Of a stretch of DNA of 64,000 nt, positions 9,254-19,100 are shown piece after piece. The DNA is from Clostridium sp. D33t1_170424_F3 (lineage in GTDB: Bacteria; Bacillota; Clostridia; Oscillospirales; Acutalibacteraceae). Location: positions 124,001 to 188,000 of the forward strand of contig NZ_JADPEG010000003.1 in assembly GCF_015667585.1 (NCBI RefSeq), written 5' to 3'. The translations under genes and the position numbers were made by a program. The number at the start of each line of letters is the position of its first letter. The stretch's first letter is position 1. Below the pieces are notes generated by a model, which did not search any database, was not told the DNA's origin, and saw only the letters and a list, made by a program, of their open reading frames with translations.

Positions 9254-9457
9254 TGTTTTATCTGGAAAAACCCAAGCCGGTTTATGACAAAATTTTAGGA
9301 TGTTAAATTGGTAGATTAGTCAAGCAATTGCAGCATTCTCACAAATTTAATGCAATATTTTTGTCGGAACATCAGAAATTAAGGCCTTGAATCGTATCAA
9401 TTTGATTTTTTTTACAAGCTGATTTACAGTAAGATGCAGGAAGATTAGTAAACTGGC

Positions 9458-9486
9458 TTGACAGGAAAAATTTACCGGAGTAAAAT
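9458..9486 (+). promoter_or_regulatory. Sigma-A-type promoter of second C1 protease
   Basis: TTGACA (9458-9463), 17-base spacer GGAAAAATTTACCGGAG and TAAAAT (9481-9486). Compare the spacer at 5738-5754: the GGxAAA and CCGGAG ends are kept. Confidence 0.8.
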
Positions 9487-9564
9487 CATTGATATATATG
9501 GACGATAATTGATGTCCATGTGCTCGGTTTTAGGGCAAATTTACTACAAAGTGAGGTTGAGTTT

Positions 9565-12500
9565 ATGAAAGCAGGATCCAAGGTATTATCCGTCATGATC
9601 GCCTGTTCGCTTCTGACCAGTTCCTTTGCGGGAACGGCGGCGTTCGCGGCGGCCAACCGCAATGACCCGGAGGAAGGGGCTGTCATGGGAAAACGCGTCA
9701 GTGCGTATTCTTCCCGGAAGATGGACATCTCCTACATGCTGAACGGTGCGCCGGTCACAAAGAAAGCGTTGGCGCGTGCGGCAGGCGAAGAACTCCCCGC
9801 AGCCTACAATGCCGTGGAGAGCGGCACCGTTACTCCAGAAGTTCGCAACCAGGGCGGCTGGGGCACCTGCTGGTCCTTCAGCGCCAACGGCGCAATGGCT
9901 TCCGACCTCTATGAGGACATGGGCGACGACGCGCCGGTGTTTGCGCCGATGCATCTGGCCTATTTTGCCTATCATGGCCGCTCCAATCCGAACGATCCGG
10001 CGGATAAGACCGACGGCGATACCTATCGTCCGTTCGAGTACAAAGAGTCTGACGCGGATAAGAAATTCCAGGAATACATTATGGGCGGCAATACCTTTAT
10101 TGCAATGGCAACGCTTTCCAGAGGCGAAGGGCCGGTTTTGGAAGAGGATCTTCCCTATGAAGTGGGGAAACCGGAGTATGAGGATCTCGATCCGGAAATT
10201 CAGTTTAATCAGGAGTATCGTCTGGAGAGCGCCAATTACCTTCCCACCCGCGACGCCAATGGAAATTTGGATGGCGCCGCGGTAAAGAAAGCCCTGCTGG
10301 AGGGCGGCAGCCTGGGAATTTCCTATAACTCCAGAGGCTACAACTATAATGTGGATTACAATGGACAGAAGATCAAGACGCAGTTCGGCGGTATGAAGTT
10401 TGGCGACTGCAACCACGCGGTGCAGATTGTCGGCTGGGACGACAACGTGCCGAAGGAGCTGTTTACCAACTATTACGGTACGCCGGAACACGACGGCGCG
10501 TGGATTATCCGCAACAGCTGGGGTGTGGATGCCTACGGCGGCTATTTCTATATGTCCTATGACGAAGGTTCCATCACCGAGGTCATGCAGTACAATATGG
10601 ACAAGTCCGGCCAGGAATACGATCATCTCTACCAGTACGACGGCACCGGCTGGTCCATGTCCGCGGGCGCGGAAGAAAAAGACGCGCCGGTCTCCATGGC
10701 GAACGTCTTTACCGCGACCAGCGATGAGACACTGAAGGCGGTTTCCTTCTATACGACAGACGCCAACGCGGAGTATTCCATTCAGGTTTACACGCAGCTG
10801 CCGACCGGCTTCTATAAGCCTACGCAGGGCGTCAAGGCCTATAAGGAACCCATCGCCGGAACGGAAGCGTATCCGGGCTATCATACGGTTGCGCTGGACG
10901 AAGACCAGTTTGTCAACCTCTCCAAGGGCGAGAAGTATGCCGTCGTCGTGACACTGGAAAACCCGCTGGGCCGGGCGTTCCCGATCGCGACCGAGATGAA
11001 CGGCAACTTTGACAACGTACGTTGTGTGGCCGCGATCAACGCGCGCCAGAGCTACCTGAGCCTCGACGGCGAGGGCTGGCAGGATGTTAAAACCATTGGA
11101 AGCAACTACACGGCGATTCCGAAGAGAAACGCCGGTTCCTCCTCCGCGGAGGACCTGCAGGGTAAGCCTGGCACCAGCGGCGTCAACATTGAAGTTGCGG
11201 GCGACTTCGACGGCGACATGTGGGGCGATCTGGGCAATGTCTGCCTGAAAGCGTTCACCACAGAGGGCCAGGAAGGCTTTGACCCGGTGGAAGCGCCGAG
11301 CGTCAAGGTGAAATACAACGTCGGCGCGGACGTCAAAGTGACGGGCGACATCGACGAAACCTATGATTTCCCGGGCTATTACGAAGGCAAGGTCTACGCG
11401 GGCGATTCCGCGGTCCTGTCCTTTGTCCCCTATGCGGAAGGCAGAGAGTTTGCGGGTGTGACCGTAAACGGCGAAGCGGACGGCGACTATGAAAAGAACC
11501 TGTACACCTACCAGGTGACGGGCGGCGAAGAAGACGCCGCGCTGGACTTCTCGTTCACGATTGTCAATAAGCTGGTGCTGAATACAGCGGTCCAGTTTGC
11601 AAAGGAAGCCCAGAAGGGCGAGGAATACGCGGCGGCGATGCCGACCGTGCAGAAGCTTCTGGATGAGGCGCTTGCGGCGGGCGTTGCCGTGGCGGATTCC
11701 AAGACGGCGGACCAGCCGGCGATCGACAAGGCCTGGAAAGACCTGATTGACGTGATCCAGCTGCTGCAGTTCCGCAACGGCGACATGAAGGAGCTGGCGT
11801 TCCAGCTCGAAATGGCCGGACAGATGGATCCCGCGGAGTTCACTGAGGACAGCTGGAACGCGATGATCGCGGTGCGCGACAAGGCGCAGGAGATGTTCGA
11901 CGCGAAGGATTCCCTGCAGGAAGACATCGACGCGATGGCGAAGGAACTCAAGGAAGCGATTACCAATTTGGTGCGCAAAGCAACCAAAGAATCCCTGCAG
12001 AAGTTGGTCGACGAAGCGAAGACCTATGATCTGGACAAGTATCTGGACATCGGCAAGGAGAAATTCCAGGCGGAGCTTCAGGCAGCCGACGCCCTGCTTG
12101 CGGATAAAACTGCGACCCAGAGCGATTACAATGCTATGGAGTCCCGTCTGGCGATCGCCATGGCCGCTCTGCGGAAGATTCCGGACCGCGCCGAGCTGGA
12201 AGCTCTGCTCGCGCGTTTCGCAAACACAAATGCTTCTGATTACACAGAAGAGACCTTTGCGGCGTACAGCGAAAGCGTCGCGGCCCTTACAGCGCTGATG
12301 GATAGCGGCGCGTCCAAGGAAGCGGTCACCGAGGCCTATTATGAGGCGATCGAAAAAGAAAACAATCTGGCGGCAAATCCGAATGTACCGGATTCCAAGC
12401 CCGGTAAGCCCAGCGGCGGTTCCTCCGGCGGTTCTTCCGGCGGCGGTTCCTCCTACGGCGGCGCGGGCACGGCGGTTGTCGGCGCGGGCGTCGCGCAGGC

Positions 12501-12771
12501 GGCAAGCGTGGTTTCCGATACAACTGTGAACTTCTCGCTGAAGAGAGGAGCGGCATACTGCTTCAAGATGACCGTCGTCAACGGCAACGGGCAGGTTCCG
12601 AGCTTCACGGTCGGCAACGGTGCGGTCCTGAAGACCCAGTTTGTGGCGCAGATTGGCAGCGATTACTACTACAGAGTGTGGGCAGTCGGCGCGCCGGGCC
12701 AGAGCACGGGCGTCTACACCGCTTTGGCGGGCAATGCGGCTGTGAAGCACTGCGCGGTGACCATTGCCTGA
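9565..12771 (+). CDS. Secreted papain-like (C1A) protease, tandem paralogue
   Basis: 1,068 residues from ATG 9565 (preceded by AGTGAGGTTGAG). The signal peptide MKAGSKVLSVMIACS... ends AFA near residue 28. The catalytic set is complete: Gln96, Cys102 (GWGTCWSF), His284 (CNHAVQIVGWDD), Asn317 (IRNSWG). The lectin-like domain, beta-repeat, FIVAR-like repeats, GGSSGGSSGGGSS linker and C-terminal module (residues 983-1068) follow in the same order as in the upstream gene. Similarity is greatest in the middle and C-terminal parts, including long runs of identical codons. The prodomain-like N-terminus and the region around the catalytic His differ more, which suggests divergence in substrate use. 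It has its own promoter; a perfect 19-bp inverted repeat follows. Confidence 0.9.
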   Translation: MKAGSKVLSVMIACSLLTSSFAGTAAFAAANRNDPEEGAVMGKRVSAYSSRKMDISYMLNGAPVTKKALARAAGEELPAAYNAVESGTVTPEVRNQGGWGTCWSFSANGAMASDLYEDMGDDAPVFAPMHLAYFAYHGRSNPNDPADKTDGDTYRPFEYKESDADKKFQEYIMGGNTFIAMATLSRGEGPVLEEDLPYEVGKPEYEDLDPEIQFNQEYRLESANYLPTRDANGNLDGAAVKKALLEGGSLGISYNSRGYNYNVDYNGQKIKTQFGGMKFGDCNHAVQIVGWDDNVPKELFTNYYGTPEHDGAWIIRNSWGVDAYGGYFYMSYDEGSITEVMQYNMDKSGQEYDHLYQYDGTGWSMSAGAEEKDAPVSMANVFTATSDETLKAVSFYTTDANAEYSIQVYTQLPTGFYKPTQGVKAYKEPIAGTEAYPGYHTVALDEDQFVNLSKGEKYAVVVTLENPLGRAFPIATEMNGNFDNVRCVAAINARQSYLSLDGEGWQDVKTIGSNYTAIPKRNAGSSSAEDLQGKPGTSGVNIEVAGDFDGDMWGDLGNVCLKAFTTEGQEGFDPVEAPSVKVKYNVGADVKVTGDIDETYDFPGYYEGKVYAGDSAVLSFVPYAEGREFAGVTVNGEADGDYEKNLYTYQVTGGEEDAALDFSFTIVNKLVLNTAVQFAKEAQKGEEYAAAMPTVQKLLDEALAAGVAVADSKTADQPAIDKAWKDLIDVIQLLQFRNGDMKELAFQLEMAGQMDPAEFTEDSWNAMIAVRDKAQEMFDAKDSLQEDIDAMAKELKEAITNLVRKATKESLQKLVDEAKTYDLDKYLDIGKEKFQAELQAADALLADKTATQSDYNAMESRLAIAMAALRKIPDRAELEALLARFANTNASDYTEETFAAYSESVAALTALMDSGASKEAVTEAYYEAIEKENNLAANPNVPDSKPGKPSGGSSGGSSGGGSSYGGAGTAVVGAGVAQAASVVSDTTVNFSLKRGAAYCFKMTVVNGNGQVPSFTVGNGAVLKTQFVAQIGSDYYYRVWAVGAPGQSTGVYTALAGNAAVKHCAVTIA
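12511..12768 (+). other. Shared C-terminal module, copy 2 (C1 protease paralogue)
   Basis: 86 residues, nearly identical to copy 1: VSDTTVNFSLKRGAAYCFKM to KHCAVTIA. The two cysteines are conserved. Confidence 0.9.
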
Positions 12772-12840
12772 TGTTTTTACGGGAAGCGCCTGTCAGCGAT
12801 GTGACAGGTTCCCTGTGATGAAAGTTAAAATCAAATGAAA

Positions 12841-12881
12841 CCGGGAGGGTTCTGGCCATTGGCCAGAACCCTCCCGGTATG
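12841..12881 (+). terminator. Perfect long hairpin after second C1 protease
   Basis: ACCGGGAGGGTTCTGGCCA and its exact complement are separated by almost no loop. No clean T run follows, so termination is inferred from position between convergent genes. Confidence 0.65.
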
Positions 12882-12887
12882 CTGAGA

Positions 12888-12916
12888 AGAAAAAACAGGC
12901 GGCATCTGCCGCCTGT
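12888..12916 (-). terminator. Terminator of the diguanylate cyclase gene
   Basis: On the minus strand ACAGGCGGC, loop AGAT, GCCGCCTGT is followed by six T, right after the stop codon of the PAS/GGDEF gene. Confidence 0.85.
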
Positions 12917-15175
12917 TTATGTTTCTTCTGTGTTTGTTTTATACTGCGACACGTCGTGGCAGCTGAGCAGGACCGCCCGGCTTCCCTCCCATGAAATATA
13001 GGTCGCGTCGGCAAGCGTCCAAAGATGCAGGATCGGATTGTAGACTTCCTCCGTATAATTGTCCCCCTCTTCCGTCAGCATTCGAATGGGACAGTTCTCG
13101 CACGGCTGGTCCCGGTGGAAATACGCTTCAAAACAGCGCATCCCCAGCTTTGCATCCGGTACCAGTTCCCGCGTCCGCCGGTTGATATACCGCATTTTAT
13201 AGGTTTCGGGATCGATGACGTAAATCCAGGAATTTTGATTATCCAGTATGGTCTGCAGCAGCAGAGCCGAACGCTCGGCGCGTTCCTGCGCACGCCATTT
13301 TAACAGAAAGATGCTGAGAATTTCAGAAATGAAAACCAGCGCGTTGATCTGTTCCTTATCCCAGAAACGGTTGTTGCGGCAGTCGTCGAAGCCCACGTAT
13401 CCGTAAAATACGCCGTCGTTGTAAATGGCGCTTTGCAGCATCGATTTGATGCCCTGTGCGTTCAGGATATCGAACTGCTCCGGAACCAGCGCGGCAATAT
13501 CCCGGCAGTAAAAAATGCCGTCCTCGTTAAAGTTCTCCAGATAATCCGTACCCAGGTCCGCATAGGCGACCCGGTGCAGATGCTCCATTTCCGGAGAGAT
13601 GCCTTCATTGCACCATTCAAAGGTGTTGCAGCAGTAGAGGTTGTCTTCCGTATTCTCAAAGATATAGGCGCGGCTGACGTCAAACCGTTTGCCGACAATT
13701 TCCAATATGGTGTTGACGGCGGCTTCTGTGTCCGTCGCCTGGTAGAGGATATGAAACACGTATTCCGACAGCTCCTGCATCGTCCGGCTTTCATTGTCGG
13801 AATCGATCTTTGCGCTGACAAAGGTGCGGATCTGGGGATACATGCCCGGGAAGCGGTGCGTTTGGTCCTCTGAATCAAAGGCGACATGGCGGTTTTTCCC
13901 CGCGTTTTTCGCTTGGTAAAGAGCCTGATCCGCCTGGTGATACAGCTCCTTGTAAACCTTTCCATCATCCGGGAAACGTGCGGAGCCAATGCTGCAGGAT
14001 ACCTGCTCGATGCCTGCGCCGTCTACCTGAATATGGCGGATGGCGTCGATCACCTGCGCCGCTTTTTTCTCCACAATTTCCTTGTTGTTGATGTGGCACA
14101 TGTAGACGAGGAATTCATCTCCCCCGATACGCCCCACAATATCCGTCCGGCGGAACTGCGACTCGATCGCGCGGGCCGTTTCCACCAGGAAGGCGTCGCC
14201 GAACAGATGCCCCATCGCATCGTTGACGTATTTAAAGTTATCGATATCAATAATTAACAGCGCGCAATTCGCCTTCTGCTGCGCACACATTTCCAACCGT
14301 TCTTCAATCAGCTTCTGGGAAGCGCCCTTGTTGTACAGCCCGGTCAGCGGATCTCGCTGGGCGATCTCCATCAGCTTCTGTGCCTGCCGCTTCTCATCGT
14401 CGATGTCGATGATGACGCCCACCGCCTTAATGGGCCGTCCGGTTTCGTCGTACTGTGTGGTAAAGCGTGCGCGGCACCACAAATAGGAACCCTCCAGTGA
14501 CTGCAGGCGGAATTCCACCTCTATGTACGGCGTACCCTTGCGCAGTGCCCGCAGCGCGTCCAGAAAATACGCGGTGTCCTCTGAAAGGATGTGGGAATCG
14601 CAGGCCAGCCGGGAGCTGACCTCCCGGGAAATCGGTACATACTGGAATTTCTTGCTCCAATTGGGGGAATAGCTGAAGGTATCCTGTACCATGTCCCATT
14701 CCAAAATAATATCGTCTGTCTGGTCAATGATGATCTGATACCGCTCCAAACTCAGCCGCAGTTCTTCTTGGATCCGTTTGCTGGTGGTGATGTCCATCAG
14801 CGTACAGCAGTAATGCACCTGTCCGTCCAGGTCCCGTATCAGCCTTCCCTGCTCCCGAACCCAGATGATCCGCCCGTCCGCCCGCGGGACCCGGTACTCT
14901 ATTTCGCAGTCCGATTCCGGCTCGCGGCAGGATGTAATCTCCTTTTTAACAATGACACGGTCACGCTGATCGATCATGAGGTGGTAGCTGTTCTGGAACT
15001 TCTGTCGAATTTCCTCACAGGTATAGCCGAACATCTGCAGAAAATCGGAATTGACCTCCAGAATCTGCCAGTCCCCATCCGCCCGGCAGCGGTACATCCC
15101 GCCCGGGAATTCACTTTTGACCAGCCTGGGTGTCTCCAGATTCCCAGCAGTGGGATAACGCTGTTCTTGGTTCAT
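12917..15175 (-). CDS. PAS-PAS-GGDEF-GAF-PAS diguanylate cyclase
   Basis: 752 residues, no membrane segment and no signal peptide, so a cytosolic sensor. It has two PAS domains (about 25-135 and 145-265, the first ending in the PAC-like MDITTSKR), then a GGDEF domain (about 270-435) starting DPLTGLYNK. The catalytic RIGGDEF motif is intact and the product-inhibition I-site RRTD lies five residues before GGDEF. A GAF-like domain (about 480-630) and a third PAS-like domain (about 640-740, with cysteines in CENCPIRM) follow. It is predicted to make cyclic di-GMP from two GTP. The GGDEF domain sits in the middle rather than at the C-terminus, which is uncommon. No EAL domain. It is transcribed alone, convergent with the second protease gene. 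Confidence 0.9.
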   Translation of the reverse strand: MNQEQRYPTAGNLETPRLVKSEFPGGMYRCRADGDWQILEVNSDFLQMFGYTCEEIRQKFQNSYHLMIDQRDRVIVKKEITSCREPESDCEIEYRVPRADGRIIWVREQGRLIRDLDGQVHYCCTLMDITTSKRIQEELRLSLERYQIIIDQTDDIILEWDMVQDTFSYSPNWSKKFQYVPISREVSSRLACDSHILSEDTAYFLDALRALRKGTPYIEVEFRLQSLEGSYLWCRARFTTQYDETGRPIKAVGVIIDIDDEKRQAQKLMEIAQRDPLTGLYNKGASQKLIEERLEMCAQQKANCALLIIDIDNFKYVNDAMGHLFGDAFLVETARAIESQFRRTDIVGRIGGDEFLVYMCHINNKEIVEKKAAQVIDAIRHIQVDGAGIEQVSCSIGSARFPDDGKVYKELYHQADQALYQAKNAGKNRHVAFDSEDQTHRFPGMYPQIRTFVSAKIDSDNESRTMQELSEYVFHILYQATDTEAAVNTILEIVGKRFDVSRAYIFENTEDNLYCCNTFEWCNEGISPEMEHLHRVAYADLGTDYLENFNEDGIFYCRDIAALVPEQFDILNAQGIKSMLQSAIYNDGVFYGYVGFDDCRNNRFWDKEQINALVFISEILSIFLLKWRAQERAERSALLLQTILDNQNSWIYVIDPETYKMRYINRRTRELVPDAKLGMRCFEAYFHRDQPCENCPIRMLTEEGDNYTEEVYNPILHLWTLADATYISWEGSRAVLLSCHDVSQYKTNTEET

Positions 15176-15680
15176 TCCGCCGCCCCTTTTCGTTCCTTCC
15201 CCAATAGAAATATCCTGCCTTTACAGGGGGTGCATACATGATCTGCACTTTAGATAGATAAATTATACTGCCGAAATAAAGATAAGTCAAACACAATTAC
15301 ATGCGCTGGGAATAGATTTTACGTCCAATAGCAGAATATTTTCAAATGAAATAAAAGGAGCGGTAAAAAGCAGAGAAAGAATGGGTCGTCATGTAATCAA
15401 TACTGTTTTTTTAGAGAAATAGAGCAGGCGTTTGTGAATAATGACAAAGATGTGCGCTGGAGTGTACGCAAGTTGCGTGGTTGAATTTAATAATACGTTG
15501 AGTTCCTTTTAAGGGAGAACAGCAAACGAATATATGCCCATCTCATAAACACTGAGGGCCCTCCCCGGCTGAATTTGCCGGAGAAGGCCCTTCGTGTTAA
15601 GCTGAAATAGCATCTTCTTATCTCTTCCAGAAGGTTCTGAAAGAGATCGTCCGGCGATAAGGGCGTTGCCGTGAGAATGC
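15176..15680. other. Non-coding stretch upstream of the diguanylate cyclase
   Basis: AT-rich to about 15540, then an inverted repeat (GAGGGCC at about 15559 pairing with GGCCCTT at about 15585). I see no gene, tRNA or clear promoter that I could defend. Confidence 0.5.
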
Positions 15681-15686
15681 GAATGT

Positions 15687-15782
15687 ATTTCAATCCGCAG
15701 ACTCAAACGGGCCTGGCTATTTGGCGTGAAGGGGCTCCTGCAGGCCAGTAAGTTTCAATCCACAGGCCCGAATGGGCCTGAC
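15687..15782 (-). CRISPR. Degenerate two-repeat CRISPR-like remnant
   Basis: Two 31-base repeats at 15687-15717 and 15752-15782 are separated by a 34-base unique spacer. On the minus strand the better copy runs GTCAGGCCCATTCGGG... and ends in TGTGGATTGAAAC, the 3' end typical of type I-C repeats; its centre is a 7-bp palindrome (CAGGCCC/GGGCCTG). The copies match at 24 of 31 positions by my count and all seven differences are transitions. In minus-strand orientation the worse copy is last, as expected for a degenerate terminal repeat. No cas gene is in the window. Confidence 0.45.
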
Positions 15783-16001
15783 TAGCAAAAGTGACCAAAG
15801 CAATTCCCTCTGTTTGCTGTAATACTTACAGAGAATCCGAAGCTTAACGCGGATTCCTTCCTGTTCTATTTGCTTTCCTTATTTATATGCGACGTATCGA
15901 GAAATAGGATTTGCTCTCACAGGTGCGAATCCCCTCCGGGCCTTTTATGTGCGCTCACGATTCGCCCTGCCGCGTCCCGCGCGGTGCAGAATGGATACAA
16001 A

Positions 16002-16028
16002 GAAGGCCGCTTGTTGCAAGCGGCCTTC
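16002..16028 (-). terminator. Hairpin downstream of the GH2 gene
   Basis: GAAGGCCGCTTG-TTG-CAAGCGGCCTTC is a perfect 12-bp stem, followed on the minus strand by TTTG only, so it is a moderate terminator candidate. Confidence 0.6.
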
Positions 16029-16101
16029 TCCCGTAACCATTGGGCTTTGCCAGTGCTGGGAAATCAGAAATTGCGGCTTTCCGGTTCAAAAACGGAATAG
16101 G

Positions 16102-16137
16102 CCTTTAGCCGACGGTTACCACACAATGCTGCTGGGC
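16102..16137 (-). pseudogene. Orphan tail of another C-terminal module
   Basis: On the minus strand these bases read GCC CAG CAG CAT TGT GTG GTA ACC GTC GGC TAA after GCG, which would encode AAQQHCVVTVG and a stop. That is a natural end of the shared module and a close match to the GH2 protein's own end (AQQHCVITIA). Seventeen bases at 16121-16137 are identical to 16202-16218 in the GH2 gene. Only the last dozen codons are present. Confidence 0.55.
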
Positions 16138-16185
16138 CGCTTCATCGGGACCTCCGGTCGGGACGCGCTTACAGCGAAGACCATT

Positions 16186-19100
16186 TTATGCAATTGTGAT
16201 AACACAATGCTGCTGGGCTTTTTCACCTGCCATGGCTGTGTATACGCCGGTGCTCTGGCCCGGTGCGCCGACGGCCCAGACTCTGTAATAGTAGTCGTTG
16301 CCGATCTTCGCCACAAACTGCGTCTTGAGCACATTGCCGTTGCCCACAGTGAAGCTCGGAGCCGCACTGCTGCCGTTGACGACCGTCATCTTGAAGCAGT
16401 AGGCGCTGCCTCTCTTCAGGGTGAAGTTCATCGTCGTGTCGGAACGCACGGACTTCCGGCCCATCACGTTCTGTGCCGCGCTGATGACCGGGTTCGCCGT
16501 TACAACCGCTGTGCCTTCGCCGGAAACATTGCCAGCCGGCTTCTTGCTGCCGCTGTTGGACGGCTTGTTGCTGGGCTTATTATCAGGCTTCACAGGTGTT
16601 TCCGGCTTGTCTGCCGGAACCAGTCCGTCATATGCCTGCTCCGCGGTGGTGTAGACCGCCGCGATTTCCGCCGGGGTCGCCGCGTCGTTGTGGTAGACGT
16701 CCAGCGCGTTGTTCAGCGCCGCGCGCAGGATCGCGTAGCTTGCTTCTGTATAGTCCGCCGGATTGAGCGCTTCATAGGTATCGATCAGGTCTTTCAGCGC
16801 TTCTCTGTCCGGGATCATCCGCATGTTCTGGATCGCCTTGTACAGCGCCTCCGCCAGTTCGTCCACCTGCTTCTGGGTCGCGTCAGCGTTTTCCAAAAGG
16901 GCTTCCGCCTGCGGGAGAATCTCATTGAACTTATCCTTCTCAGCGCCGTCCAGATACTGATCGATCCTTGTGGCAATCTCCTGTGCCTGCTCCACGAAGG
17001 ATTCCAGCGTTTCCGTGTTTGCCTTGAACGTCAGGCGCAGGATGGCGTCGTACAGGTCCTTCGTTGCTTTTTCAACGACTGCCTTCAGCGTCTCGCCCTC
17101 GTCGTTGTAGACTTCCTGCGCATAGGCCAGCGCTTCCGCGTAGCCTTCCTGGCTCTTCGGGGTGAAGTTATCCAGGTCGAGCTGCGCCGCATAGTCAAGC
17201 CAGTATTTCAGCTCGTCCTTCGTGCCTTCCTCAAAGGAGAGGTAATGCATCGCGTCGAGCAGTTCCTTCCAGGCTTCATTCACTTCGTCCTGGGTGGCCT
17301 TATCGCTTTCAAAGACCTTCTGTGCGTTGTCACGTGCCGCAAGGAACTTCGTGCGGACGGATTCAACCAGTTTGTCGAGCTGTTCGTCGGTGACTTCGTT
17401 CGCCTTCTCCAGCAGGGTTTCCAGCACGTCCTTGTTCACGGTGGTGAAGGTGAAGCGCAGGACAGTGTTTTCGTTCGGCATGGTGAAGGTGTAGGTGCAG
17501 CCGTCGGCCTCAAACGGGATGTCCTCGCCGTTGAGCTGCGCGCTTGCAAACGGGCCGTTCGCCGGGGTGAACGTCAGGGTGAGTTCCTCGCCCGCCATGA
17601 CCTTCGCGCCGTAGATGCCGTTGCCGTCGAGAATCACTTCCGCTTCTCCCGTGATCTCCAGCGCCGCGTTTCCGCCGTACTGGACGTTCAGAACGTGCGC
17701 CTTCAGCGGCTCGGTGCCCTTCGGCTCCAGAACGACTGTGACGTTGACCGGCTCCGAGGGCATGGTGAAGGTGTACACCTCGCCCGCCTTGACTGTCTGG
17801 ATGACAATGAGATTTCCACTCAAGGCCATGGATACCGAAAGGGACTTGAACTGCTTGCCCTCCTCGATGTCGGAGACGGCAACCGTGACCGTTTCGCCCG
17901 CCGTGGCCGCGGCTTTGTCGGTTGTGACGGTTGCTTCGCCGCCTTCCACATGCTTACTGATTGCGTAAATGGTACCTGTTTCTTCATTCTTGAAGAGTTT
18001 CAGATCGGCCCAGTCGGCGTGGTCGTTGCCGTTGCTCTCGACCATGTCCGCGTGGAGACGGATTTCATCCACACCGGAGATGTCGACGGAGAACTTCTTC
18101 TGTACGGCGCCAACCTTCATCACACCGCTTTCAAAGGCGGGTGTGTTGCTGCCGTCCAGGAAGATCTGGAAGTTGATCGACGCGTTATTGTTGTGGGACT
18201 GCGAGCGGTCGACGCCCACAAAGCCCTCAAAGAGGTCGAACGCGCCGTCCAGATGGTAGACAATGTCGGAGGTTGCATGGGTGCCGATGCCCTTGTCGTA
18301 CTGGACCTCCTCGCCGTTTTCACCCATCAGGGTCAGCTTGCCTTCGCCGGCGTGGGAGTCCTTGCTGGGCTGGTAGCCGTCCCAGCCGGTCGTGGCGGAG
18401 GTCCAGTCGAGATCGCTCATGTAGGTGAACTGCGCCACGGTGAAGTGGATGGTATAGACCCACGCGTCCGCTTCGTCCGCGTTTGCGGGGATGACCTTGA
18501 TGGTCGCGGTTCCGGGCAGGGAATACGCCTGGGTGATTTCCGCTTTGCTCTCCGTGTCGCTGACCACAACGTCCACCTGCGGGATGCGGGTGGTGTCGGT
18601 GATCATCACATCGTAGTTTTTCTGGTTCTGATCAAACCCTGCGATCGGGGTTCCGTCCACGGAAATGGATTCCACCAGCTTATCGGTGATGCCGCTCTTG
18701 CTGTTCTGCATCATGTCGCCGACGTTCTTTTCCGCGATCGGGCTGAACCGGAAGCTGTAGTTATAATCCTTGTTCGGGCGGATGGTAACATACTCTTCCG
18801 CTTTGGCGCCCCAGCTCTGCTGGCCGCCGAGGCCGGAGGTAAGCTGATTGATCTTGAGATAGATGTCGTCCTCCTGCACGAGCTGGTACGGATGCTTCTT
18901 GCTTGCCAGGTCGTTCTGCTCAAAGTAGGAGGCGTTTGTCTCCAGGACCTCGCCGTCCGCCGCGCTGACCATAAAGCCCTTGCCGGCCTCGTTGGTCAGG
19001 GCAATCCAGCGCACGTCGCTGCGATTGCCGTGTTCCTGCGGCTCCACGTAGTGGACGAACTGGTCCATGACGGTGGATTCATAGACGCCGATGTCGTACG

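Noticed and set aside
15915-15942. Possible tRNA 3' end (GGTGCGAATCCCC resembles a T-arm)
   Set aside because: No D-arm, anticodon arm or matching acceptor strand upstream; at most a short fragment or chance match.
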